A DNA stretch of 36,419 bases from contig JAQUWD010000040.1 in NCBI GenBank assembly GCA_028693055.1, forward strand, positions 1 to 36,419. The letters are read 5' to 3'. The position numbers were made by a program, and so were the translations under genes. The notes beneath the pieces were generated by a model that ran no database searches, was not told where the DNA came from, and saw only the letters and a list, made by a program, of their open reading frames with translations. Position 1 is the first letter of the stretch. Every line of letters begins with the position of its first letter. This DNA comes from Eubacteriales bacterium (lineage in GTDB: Bacteria > Bacillota > Clostridia > Christensenellales > Aristaeellaceae). This document shows, piece after piece, positions 9,107 through 18,021 of the stretch.

Positions 9107-11068
9107 CTATCGCCAAATATTTGGTCGATCCTCCGGCGCGACATACATCGCATCTCCTTCGTTCACGTTATATATGCGATAGAAATCCTCGACCGAAGAT
9201 ACGGCAGCGTTGATTCGAGTACGACTAAAGGCGTGCGAATTAAGCCCCATCTTGTTGTAGTATGCTTCGGAATGCGCCGCATACCAGCAATGCGCAAAGG
9301 TGAGTAAAGCCGTCCTCTTCTCATCGTCTGTGGAGAGCACGCTCATGGTATACTGCATCGCGGCCAGATCAGCGGTATCTTCTTGTAGGGTGATGTTTGC
9401 ATCACGCACTTGATCTCCTTCATATGGAAAACGATCATAAAAACCTACAACCTGATCCGTAAGCGCCGTATATGCAGCTATGTCTGCCGTGTCCCAATCA
9501 TTTGTATGCCGACCGAACGCATCGTATTGGCAGCCCTTGGGATCAAAGGCATGCGCGCACTCGTGTGCGAGAACAAACAGAATGCCGCCGGCATTTTGAG
9601 TAGCATCCGCGCCATAAAACGGCTCCTGCAATATGCCTGCGCAAATGCGAATGGTATTGGTGTAGGGCGAATAGCCTGCGTTGACTATATCGCTTTTCAT
9701 ATCAACCGGCCAAGCCACGCGATGAAACTCGGGGTCGGTCACCATGGCGGTTTCATAAGCCAAGCGCGCCTTTTTGCCCGACAGGACAAAATCGACCAAA
9801 TTATCTGCTTCTGCATCGTGATAAGGCGATACGGAGGAATGCCCCACGAAGACTAAACAGTTATCCAGCTTTTTCAATGCCTTTGCCTTCGTTGCTTCGC
9901 TCATCCATGGTCGCGCGTCGATCTGCGCGCGATACCAGTTGAATACATTCTCCATTTCGGCTTTGATCTCGTCAATTGTTTCTGCGGACACATAACGTTC
10001 GCTGTAATTGTCAGAAATTTCAATGGCTAACATAGTGGACAGCAGCTCGTACAAATCATCCGCATTCATGCCGGTGGCAATGCAGGGAACATGCGTGGGT
10101 TGTTCATCGTTTGCAGGGCTTAGAAACAGCGCTTGCAGCAGCGTGGCTTCGTCTGAAAGATAGGGGCCAATCATTTCAAAAAAAGCAAGCATGGCGCTGC
10201 TTTGCAGCATGGCCAAATGCTCGTTGGTAGCGAGCGTACCAATCGCATATAAACTAGAATACACAGAATCGGGATGAATAGACGTTACTCCGTCAAGCCC
10301 CAAGATGGAATAGCAATCGGTCAAACGAAGCGCGGGCAGCAGCGAATCTGCCTCTGACAATTCGGTTATATCATCTCCGTTATAGCTCTCTGCTTGATAG
10401 ATCAGTTCATCGCACGTCATTGCGTTTTCCGCATGCAAAGCGGCTTCATTTTGATCGAATCCGAGAAGCGCGTATATTTGTGTCAGAAGGGTTTTGTATT
10501 CATCGCGATGCGCTTCGTAGGAATCGCCAAGCATCTCGTACATATTCAGCATGGCGTCGGTCAGCTTTGGTGTGTATTCCTCCGTTTCGGTGTCACCGCT
10601 GGCGGACAGCATGAAGAAAATCGGCACGCCTGTTTCGGCGTAGATATGTGCGCATTCCAGCATCAACGCATCAACGCTGGTAGCGGCGGCGATACGGTCG
10701 ATATAGCCCAGAATGGGCTGTACGCCTTGGGCGTTGCGCGCTGTGTGATCCTGCATCAGCCTTGAGGCTGTAGCCAGAATCTGTTCGGTGGGTAACTCCT
10801 GTGCGCTTGAAGGATCGCAAATCAATGCACGTAGGTGCGCTTCTTCATCATTGGAGATTTTTATCATAGCTTGGTTGATATAGCTCCAGCCTTCCACCTC
10901 CAGCGCTCCAACGCTGGTATCCGTGCTTTCCACAGGCGGATGGCTCTCAATGAGAGCTGCGTTGGCGAAAGCATAAAAATCATCGGCAGCCGTAACGCCT
11001 TGCTCGGCTAACGCACAGCATCCGAAAAGACTGAATGCCAGTAGACATGCGATCATTCGTTTTAGCAT
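9107..11068 (-). CDS. Secreted M13-family (neprilysin-like) zinc metallopeptidase
   Basis: A 653-aa exported peptidase. Start 11068 (MLKRMIACLLAFSLFGCCALA) is chosen because a GGGGG site sits 7 bases upstream and a signal peptide begins there; the longer frame to 11155 only reads through a hairpin. The zinc site is intact: His502 and His506 in HECAH, and Glu563 in ETADL-type EDTAD with Asp567. The conserved stretch NAGYSPYTNTIRICAGILQ precedes the site, and the C-terminus (SRTRIN, then MYVAPEDRPNIWR) has the substrate-binding and terminal tryptophan motifs of M13. LFGC could be a weak lipobox, so it may be a lipoprotein. It is last in an operon after the SH3 and small exported proteins, and probably cleaves peptides outside the membrane. 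Substrate unknown. Confidence 0.92.
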   Translation of the reverse strand: MLKRMIACLLAFSLFGCCALAEQGVTAADDFYAFANAALIESHPPVESTDTSVGALEVEGWSYINQAMIKISNDEEAHLRALICDPSSAQELPTEQILATASRLMQDHTARNAQGVQPILGYIDRIAAATSVDALMLECAHIYAETGVPIFFMLSASGDTETEEYTPKLTDAMLNMYEMLGDSYEAHRDEYKTLLTQIYALLGFDQNEAALHAENAMTCDELIYQAESYNGDDITELSEADSLLPALRLTDCYSILGLDGVTSIHPDSVYSSLYAIGTLATNEHLAMLQSSAMLAFFEMIGPYLSDEATLLQALFLSPANDEQPTHVPCIATGMNADDLYELLSTMLAIEISDNYSERYVSAETIDEIKAEMENVFNWYRAQIDARPWMSEATKAKALKKLDNCLVFVGHSSVSPYHDAEADNLVDFVLSGKKARLAYETAMVTDPEFHRVAWPVDMKSDIVNAGYSPYTNTIRICAGILQEPFYGADATQNAGGILFVLAHECAHAFDPKGCQYDAFGRHTNDWDTADIAAYTALTDQVVGFYDRFPYEGDQVRDANITLQEDTADLAAMQYTMSVLSTDDEKRTALLTFAHCWYAAHSEAYYNKMGLNSHAFSRTRINAAVSSVEDFYRIYNVNEGDAMYVAPEDRPNIWR

Positions 11069-11112
11069 GTAAGTACCCCCTTCATGACGTTTCTTTCTTT
11101 TACGTAAATGCA

Positions 11113-11148
11113 GACAGCCCGACCATCGACAAGGAAGGTCGGGCTGTC
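11113..11148. repeat. Perfect 12-bp inverted repeat between the small exported protein and M13 genes
   Basis: GACAGCCCGACC (11113-11124) and its exact complement (11137-11148) flank a 12-base loop. It lies in the 94-bp gap of the operon. On the minus strand only a short mixed T stretch follows (CTGCATTTACG), so it is more likely a weak attenuator or an mRNA-stabilising/processing hairpin than a full terminator. Confidence 0.65.
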
Positions 11149-11162
11149 CCAACATACGAATT

Positions 11163-11699
11163 TTATTGGATTTCCTCGTAGATAAGGGTATTCATCAGCG
11201 CTTCGGCGGCCAGCATATCAGATTCCAAGATAGGGGTTGCCTCATTATGAACGTAGGTCAGCTGAATAAAGTAACCATCATGAACATCTAAAATATTGCC
11301 CATATCAGCAGCGCCACTCTCGGTATAGTAGAGCATGGTATTCCCGTTTTCCAGCGTCACAGTGCCATAATCCACCTGATCACAGTCTGCCACCATGATC
11401 GATAAGATGGCATTCCTTTCATCATCCGAAAGATCAGATAGGTTTTTATTCGCATACTCTTCGCTGGGAGCAACAATCAAAATATAGGAGCATGCGGTGT
11501 TGTCGCTATTATCGAAATCAATCGCTGCGTAGTCCTCAGTTAAAACGACTTGGCCCTTAGAGAGTCCTTGCGGTAGCGTAGCTTTAATGGTAAAGTTTTT
11601 GGCGGGACTTTCGAGCGTGACCGACTGATCTGTTGCTTCGGCAAATGCCGCCGTGCAGGACAGAAGCATGGTCAGTAAGATACAAAGAAGCTTTTTCAT
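11163..11699 (-). CDS. Small exported protein, paralog of the one at 25470
   Basis: A 178-aa protein with a clear signal peptide (MKKLLCILLTMLLSCTAAFA) and an AGGAGGG site 8 bases before ATG. The mature part is acidic, of mixed beta character and has no domain I can name. It shares IVAPSEEYANKNLSDLSDDE with the product encoded at 25470-25997, which has IAPSEEYAGLSMNDLSDDE at the same place, followed by a similar region ending in a GYFIQL/GYFVQL motif. Both genes directly follow a double-SH3 gene. Together with the downstream metallopeptidase this suggests an envelope or extracellular role. Function not recognised. Confidence 0.85.
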   Translation of the reverse strand: MKKLLCILLTMLLSCTAAFAEATDQSVTLESPAKNFTIKATLPQGLSKGQVVLTEDYAAIDFDNSDNTACSYILIVAPSEEYANKNLSDLSDDERNAILSIMVADCDQVDYGTVTLENGNTMLYYTESGAADMGNILDVHDGYFIQLTYVHNEATPILESDMLAAEALMNTLIYEEIQ

Positions 11700-11720
11700 T
11701 AGGTTTTCCCTCCTGCTATT

Positions 11721-12359
11721 TTATTCAGTCACAATGGTACCGATGGTGTATGCAGTAGCCTGCGCCTCTCCGGCATAAATCAGAAAATGTCTCATCATCC
11801 AGCCGGAAACGCCGGTAGCTTCATCGTACACCTGGCACCAATTTTGATCCTGATATAGAACTTTCAGCACCTGACCATCGTAGAAATCGCGAATCACGGG
11901 TTCCTTCTTGGAGGGAGCCCAACGCATATGCACATAACCAGACGGCGTGGATGGGCGAACCGCCGCATAATAATAAGCAGCTTCCATACGTTTGTATTCT
12001 GCAGATTCGCTACCAACAGATGTGCTTGTTGAGCTTGTGGCGCTAGAGGAGGCACGTCCTGAAGGCCTGTTGCCGTTGAGATAGCGGGTCATCACATACC
12101 CTTCATACTGATCGTAAGCGCATAACGCCCATTTGTCACCGGGAGCGTAGTCATATATCATGATTTGCGTTCCGTAAGGAATTTGCGCCATAACGTCTGC
12201 GTCCGTTGAAGCGGCTTGTCTCAGGTTCAGCGAGCCATGGTTGCTGGTATCAACATAATAATAGGTTACGTCATGCTCGGTGGGCATGGCATACGCCACA
12301 ACCATGCAGCTGCATAGCATTATCAACACCAGTCCGAAAGCAATCAAGTTCTTTTTCAT
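11721..12359 (-). CDS. Exported protein with two bacterial SH3-like domains
   Basis: A 212-aa protein with a signal peptide (MKKNLIAFGLVLIMLCSCMVVAYA). SH3-like domain 1 is at about 33-95 (SLNLRQAASTDADVMAQIPYG, then GYVMTRYL). A Ser/Thr linker follows (about 98-118). SH3-like domain 2 is at about 128-195 (STPSGYVHMRWAPSK, then WCQVYDEATGVSGWM). Bacterial SH3 domains commonly bind peptidoglycan or peptides, so a wall-associated role is likely; there is no catalytic domain. It is closely related to the protein encoded at 24903-25451 in domain order and in the STPxGxVxxRWAPSK motif. The gene has an AAGGGAG site, is first in its operon, and is transcribed away from the LytTR-PAS gene. Confidence 0.88.
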   Translation of the reverse strand: MKKNLIAFGLVLIMLCSCMVVAYAMPTEHDVTYYYVDTSNHGSLNLRQAASTDADVMAQIPYGTQIMIYDYAPGDKWALCAYDQYEGYVMTRYLNGNRPSGRASSSATSSTSTSVGSESAEYKRMEAAYYYAAVRPSTPSGYVHMRWAPSKKEPVIRDFYDGQVLKVLYQDQNWCQVYDEATGVSGWMMRHFLIYAGEAQATAYTIGTIVTE

Positions 12360-12384
12360 TTGCAGTTCTCCCTTGTTTCAGTTT

Positions 12385-12419
12385 TTCGGAAGTATTTAAA
12401 TCCGAACTTTTCTATTATA
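12385..12419 (-). promoter_or_regulatory. Candidate -10 box and leader dyad of the SH3 operon
   Basis: A TATAAT -10 box lies on the minus strand at 12414-12419; no good -35 box stands 16-18 bp upstream. Between it and the SH3 gene is a dyad, TTCGGA (12385-12390) and TCCGAA (12401-12406), around a 10-base AT-rich centre. It could be an operator or a short leader hairpin. Confidence 0.4.
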
Positions 12420-12515
12420 CCTATAAAATTGGTGGTAGCATTACACCATTTTTACGCATACACCGTCAAATTCTGCGCATTTGCATAAAAGCACTCGAAT
12501 ATGTACCTCTATATT

Positions 12516-12524
12516 TGGTATAAT
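12516..12524 (+). promoter_or_regulatory. Extended -10 promoter of the LytTR-PAS gene
   Basis: TGGTATAAT matches an extended -10 (TG, one base, TATAAT at 12519-12524). No -35 consensus is seen 17 bp upstream, as is usual for extended -10 promoters. It gives a leader of about 40 bases before ATG 12570. Confidence 0.55.
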
Positions 12525-12569
12525 TATTTTGAATGTTGCAATATCATCACATGAAAGCAGAGTGGAAAT

Positions 12570-13364
12570 ATGCAGAGTTTTGAAGTGACTGCCGAGCAGG
12601 GAATACGCACGGTGATTGGCGGTGAAATTTGTGTGATTCCATCCAGCGATATTGTGTATATGGAGAGCTTGAATCGGAGAGTTGTTATTCATTTACTCAA
12701 CCGACAGCCAATGATGACCAAAATGCTTCGTCTTTCCTTCATGCAAGTGGTTCAGCCGCTTCTCGTACTCCCGAAGTTTGTGATGATCCATCAATCGTTC
12801 TTGGTGAACCTCGATCATGTTCAAACTGTGAGTAAAAACAAAGCGATAGTTTCAGGTGATATTTGCGTTCCTGTTTCCAAATCAAGAGCAAATGATTTTT
12901 CTGTGAAATTTGACTGCTGGCACAACTACAATAATCCCGAATTGCAAACGCCTTATTTTCTGATGGAAAATCTGCCGTTAGGAACCTGTGTCTTTCGCGT
13001 GATAGAACATGCCGAACTGCGAATGACGTATTGTAGCGCCAGCGTGTGTAAGCATATAGGATATACGCGAGAGGAATTAATTCAACAATTCCAAAACGAC
13101 CAACTTTCCGTGATTGTCCAGGAAGACCAGCCTGTATTTATCCATTTTGCTACAAAGCTAATGTGCTGGGAACCAAGCTGTGTCCAAATTCGGTTGCATC
13201 ATCGAGACGGAGGCATCTGTAACGCTCTGGTTTTTGGTCGCTGCGTGCCTGAAAACAATGCGACCTGTCTGTATATGAGCTTGGTTTTTCAGGATAGCGG
13301 AGGAAGCCAGAAAAAAGAAAACGCCATCAATCAAACCAATGTATTTCTTGGTACGCCAATTTAA
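12570..13364 (+). CDS. LytTR-PAS transcriptional regulator
   Basis: A 264-aa protein. Residues 15-114 form a LytTR DNA-binding domain: DIVYMESLNRRVVIHL, then the MIHQSFLVNLDHVQTV stretch (family consensus has RvHrSyiVN) and PVSKSRA near the end. Residues 128-243 form a PAS-like domain (LPLGTCVFRVIEHAELRMTYC, then GYTREEL). LytTR usually sits at the C-terminus behind a receiver; here it comes first and a PAS sensor follows, so activity may be set by a small ligand or redox state instead of phosphorylation. The binding site before the ATG is weak (GAGTGG). The gene is divergent from the SH3 operon, which is a natural target, and its TAA shares the TTAA with the convergent kinase gene. Confidence 0.85.
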   Translation: MQSFEVTAEQGIRTVIGGEICVIPSSDIVYMESLNRRVVIHLLNRQPMMTKMLRLSFMQVVQPLLVLPKFVMIHQSFLVNLDHVQTVSKNKAIVSGDICVPVSKSRANDFSVKFDCWHNYNNPELQTPYFLMENLPLGTCVFRVIEHAELRMTYCSASVCKHIGYTREELIQQFQNDQLSVIVQEDQPVFIHFATKLMCWEPSCVQIRLHHRDGGICNALVFGRCVPENNATCLYMSLVFQDSGGSQKKENAINQTNVFLGTPI

Positions 13365-16300
13365 TTCTGCCTTTTATGCTTGATAAGCTTTACCATAGCC
13401 GCCAGAAGGATTTCTCGGTCGATTGGTTTTGTGACATACTCATTGATTCCGGCAAGGCGTGCTTTGTCGATATCGTCAGCAAAGCCGTTGGCCGAAACGC
13501 CAATGATGGGCACTTTTTTTGCGTCCGCTCTGTCCATGGCACGGATCATGCTGGTAGCCCGGATTCCGTCCAGTTTCGGCATGCGCATGTCCATTAGGAT
13601 GCAGTCGAAAGTGCTTTCGGGCATTTGCTCAAACACTTTTACAGCTTGGTCGCCGTCGCAAGCCTCCGTAAAGGTGATTCCTTCGTTGGTGAGCAGAGAT
13701 TCTAAAATCATTCGGTTGAGGGCATTATCCTCAGCAATCAGCACATTACAGCCACCGAGCTCATAATCCACAGGCGCGGAGATTGCATATTCTTCTTTCG
13801 TGCCGTTGCCGCCCTGCGTGTACCGTGCAAGCATCAAATGAATGCGGAAGGTAGTGCCAGCGCCAACCTCACTTTCCACAGACACATCGCCATCCATAGA
13901 GGTGATCAGGTTATAGGCGATGGACAGGCCCAAACCCAGGCTCTCCGATGCATTTTTATCTCCTGATTCTTCACGGGTAAACGGCTTAAACAGCTTCGGC
14001 AGATACTCTTTTTTAATCCCGATTCCAGTATCGGAAATTACAAAGCACACACACGCACGATTACCCTCACACGGCTCTTCGAATGCGCGAAGCGAAATAG
14101 AACCGCCGGCATTGGTATACTTGGCAGAGTTGTTGAGGAAATTGATCAAAATCTGCTGAAGATTTGTTCTGCTTCCAAAATATTTTGGGCAAACCCGTCG
14201 TCAAGCGATATCTCAAGCGTCACCTTGGCCGCCTCAATGCGAGGTTCCATCATCGTTGCCACGTTATCCAGAACCGTGCGCAGCGCAAAGGACTCATTCG
14301 TCTGTTCATCGGCCATCCGCTCACTGATGGATGCTTCCGAAATGCCTGTTACGATCGACGCCATATAGCTGATCATTTCGCTGATTTTGTCCAGATCTGA
14401 ATTCAGTGCCTCATGGTCACTCTGCTGCTTGGCCCGTTTGGCTAGCATCGTGAGCGCACCCATTGGAGTGCGTATTTCATGAGCGATACGGGACAAATAG
14501 CCGCTCTTGGCGTCGCTTGCCTTCTGTGCAACGGAAAGCTGCTGCTCCGTGTTTTGCAGCGTGGCTTGTCCCTGCTTCTGAGAGGTAATATCAATAAGCG
14601 TAATGACACAGCCTGTAATTTTGTTTTCGGTGGAACGGTAGGGGGCGACGCGCATGAAGAAGGTCTTTTCCTTACTCGTAAGAATCTCTCTCTCGTCCGG
14701 AACCAGCGTTTTGAGGACGTTGGTACAGATCTCGGCAATGTCGACCGTTGGAAAATGATAGGATATAAAGGCAAGCGACCTGCCAATATCGTGATCCATG
14801 ATGGAAAATTCACTGGTCACATAGTCGGTGTAGCGGCGAATATAGAGCTTTGTATCCACAAAGATGATGCCGGTGAGCGTGGAGGACAGGAAGTTTGCGA
14901 TATCATCGTTGAGATCGGCCAGCTCTGCGAGCTTTTGCTGGTACTCGGAGTTGACGGTATAAAGCTCTTCATTCACAGACTGTAATTCCTCATTGGAGCT
15001 TTGCAGCTCCTCGTTTGCGGTGAGCAATTCCTCGTTTGCCGCCTGCAGCTCCTCATTGATGCACTCCTGCTCGGCAATGCTGCGATCCAGCTTGCCCTGC
15101 ACGTCGGAAAGCTCCTGCTCAAGATCGGTAATGCGTTGAGACGCTACCTCATCGATGTTATAGGTGACAGAATCCTTCGCCTGCTCGTGCTGTCCGCTCT
15201 CGGCAAAAATCAGGGCAAAGAGACCGCCTTCGTCACGCTTGACTGTGCTGACAGGCATGACGGTCAGGTCGATCACGGCGTTTTTAGTCTCTCCCTTGAA
15301 GTGAATGTCGGTATACTGTACTTCGGCGTTCTTTTCGCGGGCTTCCTTGAGGAGGGTAGAGGCCGGTATTTTTAACCCCTCGGTGAGTACGTCAAACAGG
15401 CTGCTGGAAAACTTGCCGCTTGAAACGTGAACGTAATTGATCATTTCGCCGTAGGAATGCACCAGCTCGTTTTTTCCGTTGACCACGATGCTGGAGGGCA
15501 TGAATTTCTGCAAAAGCCTGGTGTTAATAGCGTCCTCCTCAACATAGCCCGGTTCACCACGCAGTGCCGAGTACGGAAAGCTGCTCATCGCTTCGCGCTC
15601 TAAGTCTTCATCCAGGTAAGGTGTTTGAAGGAACGGTATCTTCTTTGCGCCGGGGATCTTTACATCCCGGCGATGAGAGAATATTTTGGCTGCGGAATCA
15701 ATTACGGGAAACGCCTCTGTAAATGCGCCGATCGCTTCGGATTTTCCGAGAAACAGGAAGCCGCCATCCTTGAGCGATTGGTGAAATACTGCAAATAGAT
15801 CGTTTTGCAGCACAGGCTGAAAATAGATCAGCATATTGCGGCAGGAAATGAGATCCAGCCTGCCGAAGGGCGGATCCTGAAACACGTTGTGCGGGGAGAA
15901 CACGATCATTTTCCGAATGTCGCGGTTTATCATATAGGAATTGTTTCTGCGGGTAAAGTAGCGTGCCAAGCGCACCGGGGAGACGGAATCAATAATGCTG
16001 TCTCCGTATGTGCCTTTTCCGGCTGTATCAATCGACTCGGAATCCAGATCGGTAGCAAAAATTTTCACTGTCCTCCTGACGCCCAGTGCCTCCATGACCT
16101 CTGAGAACAATATGGCAAGCGAGTACGCCTCCTCACCCGTGGAGCAGCCCGCCACCCATGCGCGTATGGGTTCGTCGGGTGTACTGCGGTTGATGATCTC
16201 AGGCAGAGCCTTCTCTTTGAGACACTGGAAGTATTCGGGGTCGCGGAAGAAGCTGGTCACACCGATGAGCACTTCCTTGGAAAGCGTGCGCACCTCCTCT

Positions 16301-17088
16301 GGAGAGGCATATAGATAATCCACATAGTCGGTGAGCTTGTCCTTGCGCGTGAGCATCATCCGGCGCTCCATGCGGCGGATGATGGTGGTCTGCTTGTAGT
16401 GGGTAAAGTTAATGTTACTAACCTTTTTGAGAATGGCATATACGCGCTTCATCAGCTCCGCATTGACTTCCTCATCGATACTTTTTTGTTCGCTGCTTAC
16501 CGTTACGCCTGCAATATGCTCCAGCTCCTGTGCAATTTCCTCTGGTGTGATCTGCGCGTCCACAAGGCCGGTGCGAATGGCGGAGCGCGGCATCCCGTCA
16601 AACTTGGAGGATTTCACATCCTGCACGATGACAAGCCCCTCGTTTTCCTTGATCGCCTTGATGCCGTTGGTGCCGTCAGAGCCGGTGCCGGAGAGGACGA
16701 TGCCGATGGCGCGCGCTCCGGCTTCCTCCGCCAGTGAACGGAAGAACTCGTCAATTGGTAGGTTCAATTCCTTCGGAATCTGAGCTGTATAGTGAATGCG
16801 CCCATTGAAAAGCGTCATCATTTTGCCTGGCTGAATGACATAGACATGATCCGGCTCAATCTCCATGCCATCTTCGGCTTGCACCACCGGCATTTCAGTG
16901 TACTTGCTCAATATCTGAGGTAGCAAGCTCTTGTAGTCCGGCGAAAGGTGCTGGATGATGATGTAGGGGAAACCTGTATTTGCAGGCAGCGCTGACAGAA
17001 GCGTCTGCAACGCCTCCAATCCGCCTGCGGATGCGCCAATGCCAACGATGTACTTATTCTCCACCTCGTTTTTACTTGCTTTCATCAT
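13361..17088 (-). pseudogene. CheB-CheR-PAS hybrid histidine kinase-receiver, broken by a one-base frameshift
   Basis: Start ATG 17088 is chosen for its AGAGG site; it overlaps the Hpt gene by 17 bp. CheB-type methylesterase (about 10-195) keeps Ser20 (GASAGG), His47 (QHLSP) and Asp138 (GTGSDG). CheR-type methyltransferase (about 205-475) keeps AGCSTGEEAYSL. A long coiled coil (about 650-725, repeated EELxxxNEEL) leads to a PAS domain, then HisKA with His870 (SRIAHEIRTPM). After residue 980 the first frame ends in TGA at 14146-14148, inside the ATPase domain. The -1 frame resumes that domain at about 14180 (RTNLQQILINFLNNSAKY), with DTGIGI, a partly altered G2 box (ESLGLGL) and a receiver (LMDMRMPKLDG, TKP). 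One base added back gives 1242 aa. No slippery heptamer is seen in the overlap, so a deletion or assembly error is likelier than programmed frameshifting. Confidence 0.85.
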
Positions 17089-17473
17089 CGTTTTCCTCTC
17101 CTTTTTCGTTAGCATAGACGAAATACTGATGGATACCATCAAGAATATCGCGATAGGTATTGTTGACCAGCTGCATGGCAGCCGGAATCTCCTTCATATG
17201 TCCCCCGCGCAGCTGAATGACAAGCTGCCCGGTGTTATGCATCAGTGGAACGAAGCCCATGTTTCCTGCCATCCCTTTAAGCGCATGGGCTGCAGTGAAT
17301 GCCTCGTCCCATGCGCTGTTTGTAACGGCTGCGTTCAGCTGCTTCATTGTAGTATCTTCAGGAAAGAAATGCAAGCAGTCCTCGTAAAGCTTGACGTTTT
17401 CGCTCATTCGGCGCAGTGCGCCGTCGATATCAGTTTCTCGAAGGGCGAGCGCTTTATGCTGTGCAGCATTCAT
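17072..17473 (-). CDS. Hpt phosphotransfer protein (second of two)
   Basis: A 133-aa all-helical Hpt protein. The phosphoaccepting histidine is His63 in AAHALKGMAGNMGF, the typical Hpt motif. It would shuttle phosphoryl groups between receivers of hybrid kinases and downstream response regulators in the cytoplasm. Its ATG overlaps the stop of the first Hpt gene (ATGA), and its end overlaps the CheB-CheR kinase start, so the three are translationally coupled. The kinases here have receivers but no Hpt domain, which makes this a plausible shared partner. Confidence 0.9.
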   Translation of the reverse strand: MNAAQHKALALRETDIDGALRRMSENVKLYEDCLHFFPEDTTMKQLNAAVTNSAWDEAFTAAHALKGMAGNMGFVPLMHNTGQLVIQLRGGHMKEIPAAMQLVNNTYRDILDGIHQYFVYANEKGEENDDESK

Positions 17474-17844
17474 TGTTCATCCGCCCCTTTGTTCTGATAA
17501 TCGGATAAAAGGCGGAGGAGTATATCAAACTGTTTTTCAACTTCTCCATACTCATTCGCTGCCTGTTCATATTGTCCGCTGCGAAGTGACTCCACCAATG
17601 CGCATATGGCGCCATAATACGCGATGAGACCCATGTTGCCGGAGGTTCCTTTCAGCGCGTGCGCCGATTCAAACGCCTGCCCATAGTTCTCTGCAGTAAT
17701 CGCATTGTGCAGTGCGGCATGCTCCGGATCTTCAAGAAAGTAGGTGAAGCAGCTTTCGTATAACGCGATATTCCCGGCAAATCGTCCCGCGATACCTTTT
17801 TCATCGGCCCCTAACGCCATGACTCTATCAAATATTTCACCCAT
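17470..17844 (-). CDS. Hpt phosphotransfer protein (first of two)
   Basis: A 124-aa Hpt protein with His62 in SAHALKGTSGNMGL. It shares the helical pattern and the LYExCxxxF region with the Hpt protein encoded just after it, so the pair arose by duplication. A GGAGAT site precedes ATG 17844. The 177 bp between it and the Cache kinase gene is an open in-frame stretch apart from the kinase stop and the TAG-TAA just before this ATG, which may mean the Hpt was once fused to that kinase. Role: phosphorelay between hybrid-kinase receivers and a response regulator not encoded in this operon. Confidence 0.9.
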   Translation of the reverse strand: MGEIFDRVMALGADEKGIAGRFAGNIALYESCFTYFLEDPEHAALHNAITAENYGQAFESAHALKGTSGNMGLIAYYGAICALVESLRSGQYEQAANEYGEVEKQFDILLRLLSDYQNKGADEQ

Positions 17845-18021
17845 TTACTAATTATCTCCATTCTCGCCCGAAGACAGTCTGCTATTTGTCGATTGCTCCA
17901 TTTCAGCGTCATAGAAAGCATAATCTGTTACCTGCAAGGAGCCCTCTTGCGGCGGATTTTCCTCTATCGGTGAAGCACAGCGCCAAATTTTCCTTTTTTG
18001 CCTACGCTCTTGGTTTGCGCT

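Noticed and set aside
8889..9213. Short open frames on both strands between the kinase operon and the M13 gene
   Set aside because: They overlap one another, lack ribosome binding sites and show no recognisable protein features.
11069..11155. Longer M13 peptidase start at 11155
   Set aside because: It would translate through the perfect inverted repeat and place about 29 basic residues before the signal peptide; the GGGGG site favours 11068.
14146..14200. Programmed -1 frameshifting in the CheB-CheR kinase gene
   Set aside because: No slippery heptamer lies in frame within the short overlap; TTT-TGA would favour +1, which gives the wrong frame.
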